The notes beneath the pieces were generated by a model. It had not been told where the DNA came from and ran no database searches. It saw nothing but the letters and a program-made list of their open reading frames with translations. Shown one piece after another: positions 63,601-64,000 of a DNA stretch of 64,000 nt. The position numbers and the translations under genes are program-made. Origin of the DNA: Hymenobacter amundsenii (GTDB lineage Bacteria; Bacteroidota; Bacteroidia; Cytophagales; Hymenobacteraceae); the NCBI RefSeq assembly GCF_002204745.1, contig NZ_NIRR01000003.1:1-64000 (forward strand), given 5' to 3'. The first letter of the stretch is position 1; the number at the start of each line of letters is the position of its first letter.

Positions 63601-63689
63601 TCGGCAAACTCGGTCATGGCGTTCTTGATGAACTCCGGCGAATTTTCCAGCTCCTCGATTCCCTTCCAGTACTTAGGCGACTCTTGCAT
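60660..63689 (-). CDS. actB: Alternative complex III subunit ActB (Tat-dependent Fe-S protein)
   Basis: A 1009-residue protein. It has a twin-arginine signal (about 48-68, APRRDFLKLMGFGLAAATL then ASC). The next 650 residues resemble a molybdopterin oxidoreductase but with no sign of bound molybdenum. The final part is a ferredoxin-like domain with four cysteine groups: CIGCGSCVVGC, CQHCNHAPCETVC, CVGTRYCANNC and CSLC with CAQSC later. These hold the chain of Fe-S clusters that takes electrons from quinol to the ActA hemes. The gap of about 185 bases to actA and the gap of 113 to actC contain no gene. Confidence 0.94.
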   Translation of the reverse strand: MQESPKYWKGIEELENSPEFIKNAMTEFADFLPVKETHGTTDASVAPRRDFLKLMGFGLAAATLASCEAPIKKAIPYLNKPEEVDPSIANFYASTFFNGQDYNAVLVKTREGRPIKLEGNPESPVTGGGLSARAQAAVLSLYDGARLQHFTKKGQKIATDQLDQEVRAALAGAGRVAIVSPTIISPSTKKVINEFAARFGGAEHVMYDVNSASALLRANGGVLPAYDFSKADVIVGIGADFLGTWISPVEYARQYVVNRKVSSERRAMSKHYQFETNMSLTGSNADVRESMKPSEMGAAVVALYNAITGGGAASGSKKVAQAAADLRRAGSRGLVVSGSNDMGIQTLVAAINQQLGSAAVDTANPSYVRQGDDARMARLIKDIIAGQVGAVIFYHANPVFDHPMGEALGKALEAGKVKTTISLNDRLDETGKRCLYAAPDHHFMESWNDYEPKRGYLSMAQPVITPLFATRQAQDSFLTWAGSPTTYYNYLRQQWQGLLGAGNFAQAWDKVVHDGVARGSALPTPAAQIEGPMDVNSAMAALRGNKGGGIELAIYEKIGVGNGTNANNPWLQELPDPISKATWGNYVTVPRAYAMEQKWEQGDVVKVTANGHSVQLPVLIQPGQAAGTIGIAIGYGRQDAGKVANDIGANVLPLAAMRNGVISFTTAVQIEATGTQSPIAQTQTHHTIMDREQVVQVASLKQYQENPKEVTEYEKVATPDGLEAPDKVSLWQDYEYKNHHWGMAIDLNSCIGCGSCVVGCQAENNVAVVGKQEVINRREMHWMRIDRYYSSDASREDFEEKGKLDTYAAMEDPSANPSVIFQPMMCQHCNHAPCETVCPVLATTHSSEGLNQMTYNRCVGTRYCANNCPYKVRRFNWFSYYTNEKFETVNGHMFTDLGRMVLNPDVTVRARGVMEKCSLCVQRIQLGKLEAKKEKRRPRDGEIVSACAQSCPTQAIVFGDMRDPESRLSQLLRREDGERAFHALSSINVQPNITYLTKIRNTDQLDFNV

Positions 63690-63873
63690 TTGTTTTAGGG
63701 TCTTGGGGTCTTACAGACTTATCGGTTTGGATCCGACGCTTAGTAATCCGTAAGATGGTGCTTGTCTTGACTTGGGAAGTTATGCGTTGATGGGTCAAGC
63801 CTTGGACGTTGGTATTCTTGGGTCGTTCAATGAACAGAAACAAAAGATTATACCGCCCTAAGCTGCTAGGACC

Positions 63874-64000
63874 CTAGTAGTGGCACTTCGAGCACTCGGT
63901 ACCACCATTCGATGATACCGTGAAGGGCACTGCGCCGTTCTTGGTGTCGTGCAGCTTCACGAGGTTGTCGTAGTAGCCATTGCCCTTGGTGTTGAGGGGC
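63874..64000 (-). CDS. actA: Alternative complex III multiheme cytochrome ActA, 3' end only
   Basis: The last 41 codons of a gene that continues past the right edge. The visible C-terminus reads LNTKGNGYYDNLVKLHDTK and ends TECSKCHY, so the final heme-binding C-x-x-C-H motif is four residues before the stop (TAG at 63874-63876). ActA is the pentaheme cytochrome c at the start of the act operon; position, strand and motif all agree. Confidence 0.85.
   Translation of the reverse strand, partial: PLNTKGNGYYDNLVKLHDTKNGAVPFTVSSNGGTECSKCHY

Noticed and set aside
60660..63689. ActB as a working molybdenum enzyme (formate dehydrogenase or similar)
   Set aside because: The neighbours are actC to actF, and ActB proteins have a molybdopterin-type fold without the metal; this fits Alternative Complex III.

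Overview
The window looks like chromosome from a GC-rich aerobic member of the Bacteroidota, most likely Hymenobacter or a close relative. The evidence is the family content: three secreted proteins with type IX secretion (T9SS) C-terminal sorting domains, a TamB, a DUF3098 protein, Alternative Complex III, Bacteroidota-type -7 promoter motifs (TAnnTTTG) and almost no Shine-Dalgarno sequences. The genus is an inference from style and composition. I see no rRNA, tRNA, CRISPR array, transposase or phage gene.

Layout. 1-5 kb (minus strand): a 3' fragment of htpG abutting a repeat element, an HNH nuclease, an NlpC/P60 peptidase, smpB, a hotdog thioesterase and tsaD with an apparent frameshift. 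5-14 kb (plus): tamB, then ftsX, a DUF3098 protein, uppP, truB and ribF, which are envelope, division and core-metabolism genes. 14-25 kb: two tandemly duplicated T9SS cargo proteins, a carboxypeptidase-regulatory-like protein, the two subunits of a 3-oxoacid CoA-transferase, a hypothetical gene, a GNAT-nitrilase fusion and a DUF4394 T9SS protein. 25-34 kb: an RDD / SpoIIM-like / six-TM / DUF4129 / DUF4350 / MoxR / DUF58 cluster, a widespread but poorly understood membrane system. 34-43 kb: a GT-C-like membrane protein, a GH20 hexosaminidase, an outer-membrane barrel, a 1299-residue surface protein of unknown function and a PAT-type acetyltransferase.

43.5-64 kb (all minus) holds a respiratory supercluster. 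In transcription order it is actA (3' end only), actB, actC, actD, actE, actF, COX2, COX1, heme A synthase, heme O synthase, two subunit III genes, subunit IV, a SCO-like protein, a DUF420 protein, a small CTMC protein, a DUF983 protein and an NtrY-like sensor kinase. Together these can oxidise menaquinol through Alternative Complex III, pass electrons to an aa3-type oxidase, and supply its heme A and assembly factors.

Intergenic DNA is rich in inverted repeats. A family of about 110 bp flanks several genes in the first 4 kb and sits exactly at the htpG break. Other long palindromes lie at 9.8, 20.1, 32.1, 33.6 and 51.1 kb. Two genes (tsaD and the DUF4350 gene) need a one-base correction to give full-length products; whether these are sequencing errors or real mutations cannot be settled from the sequence alone.
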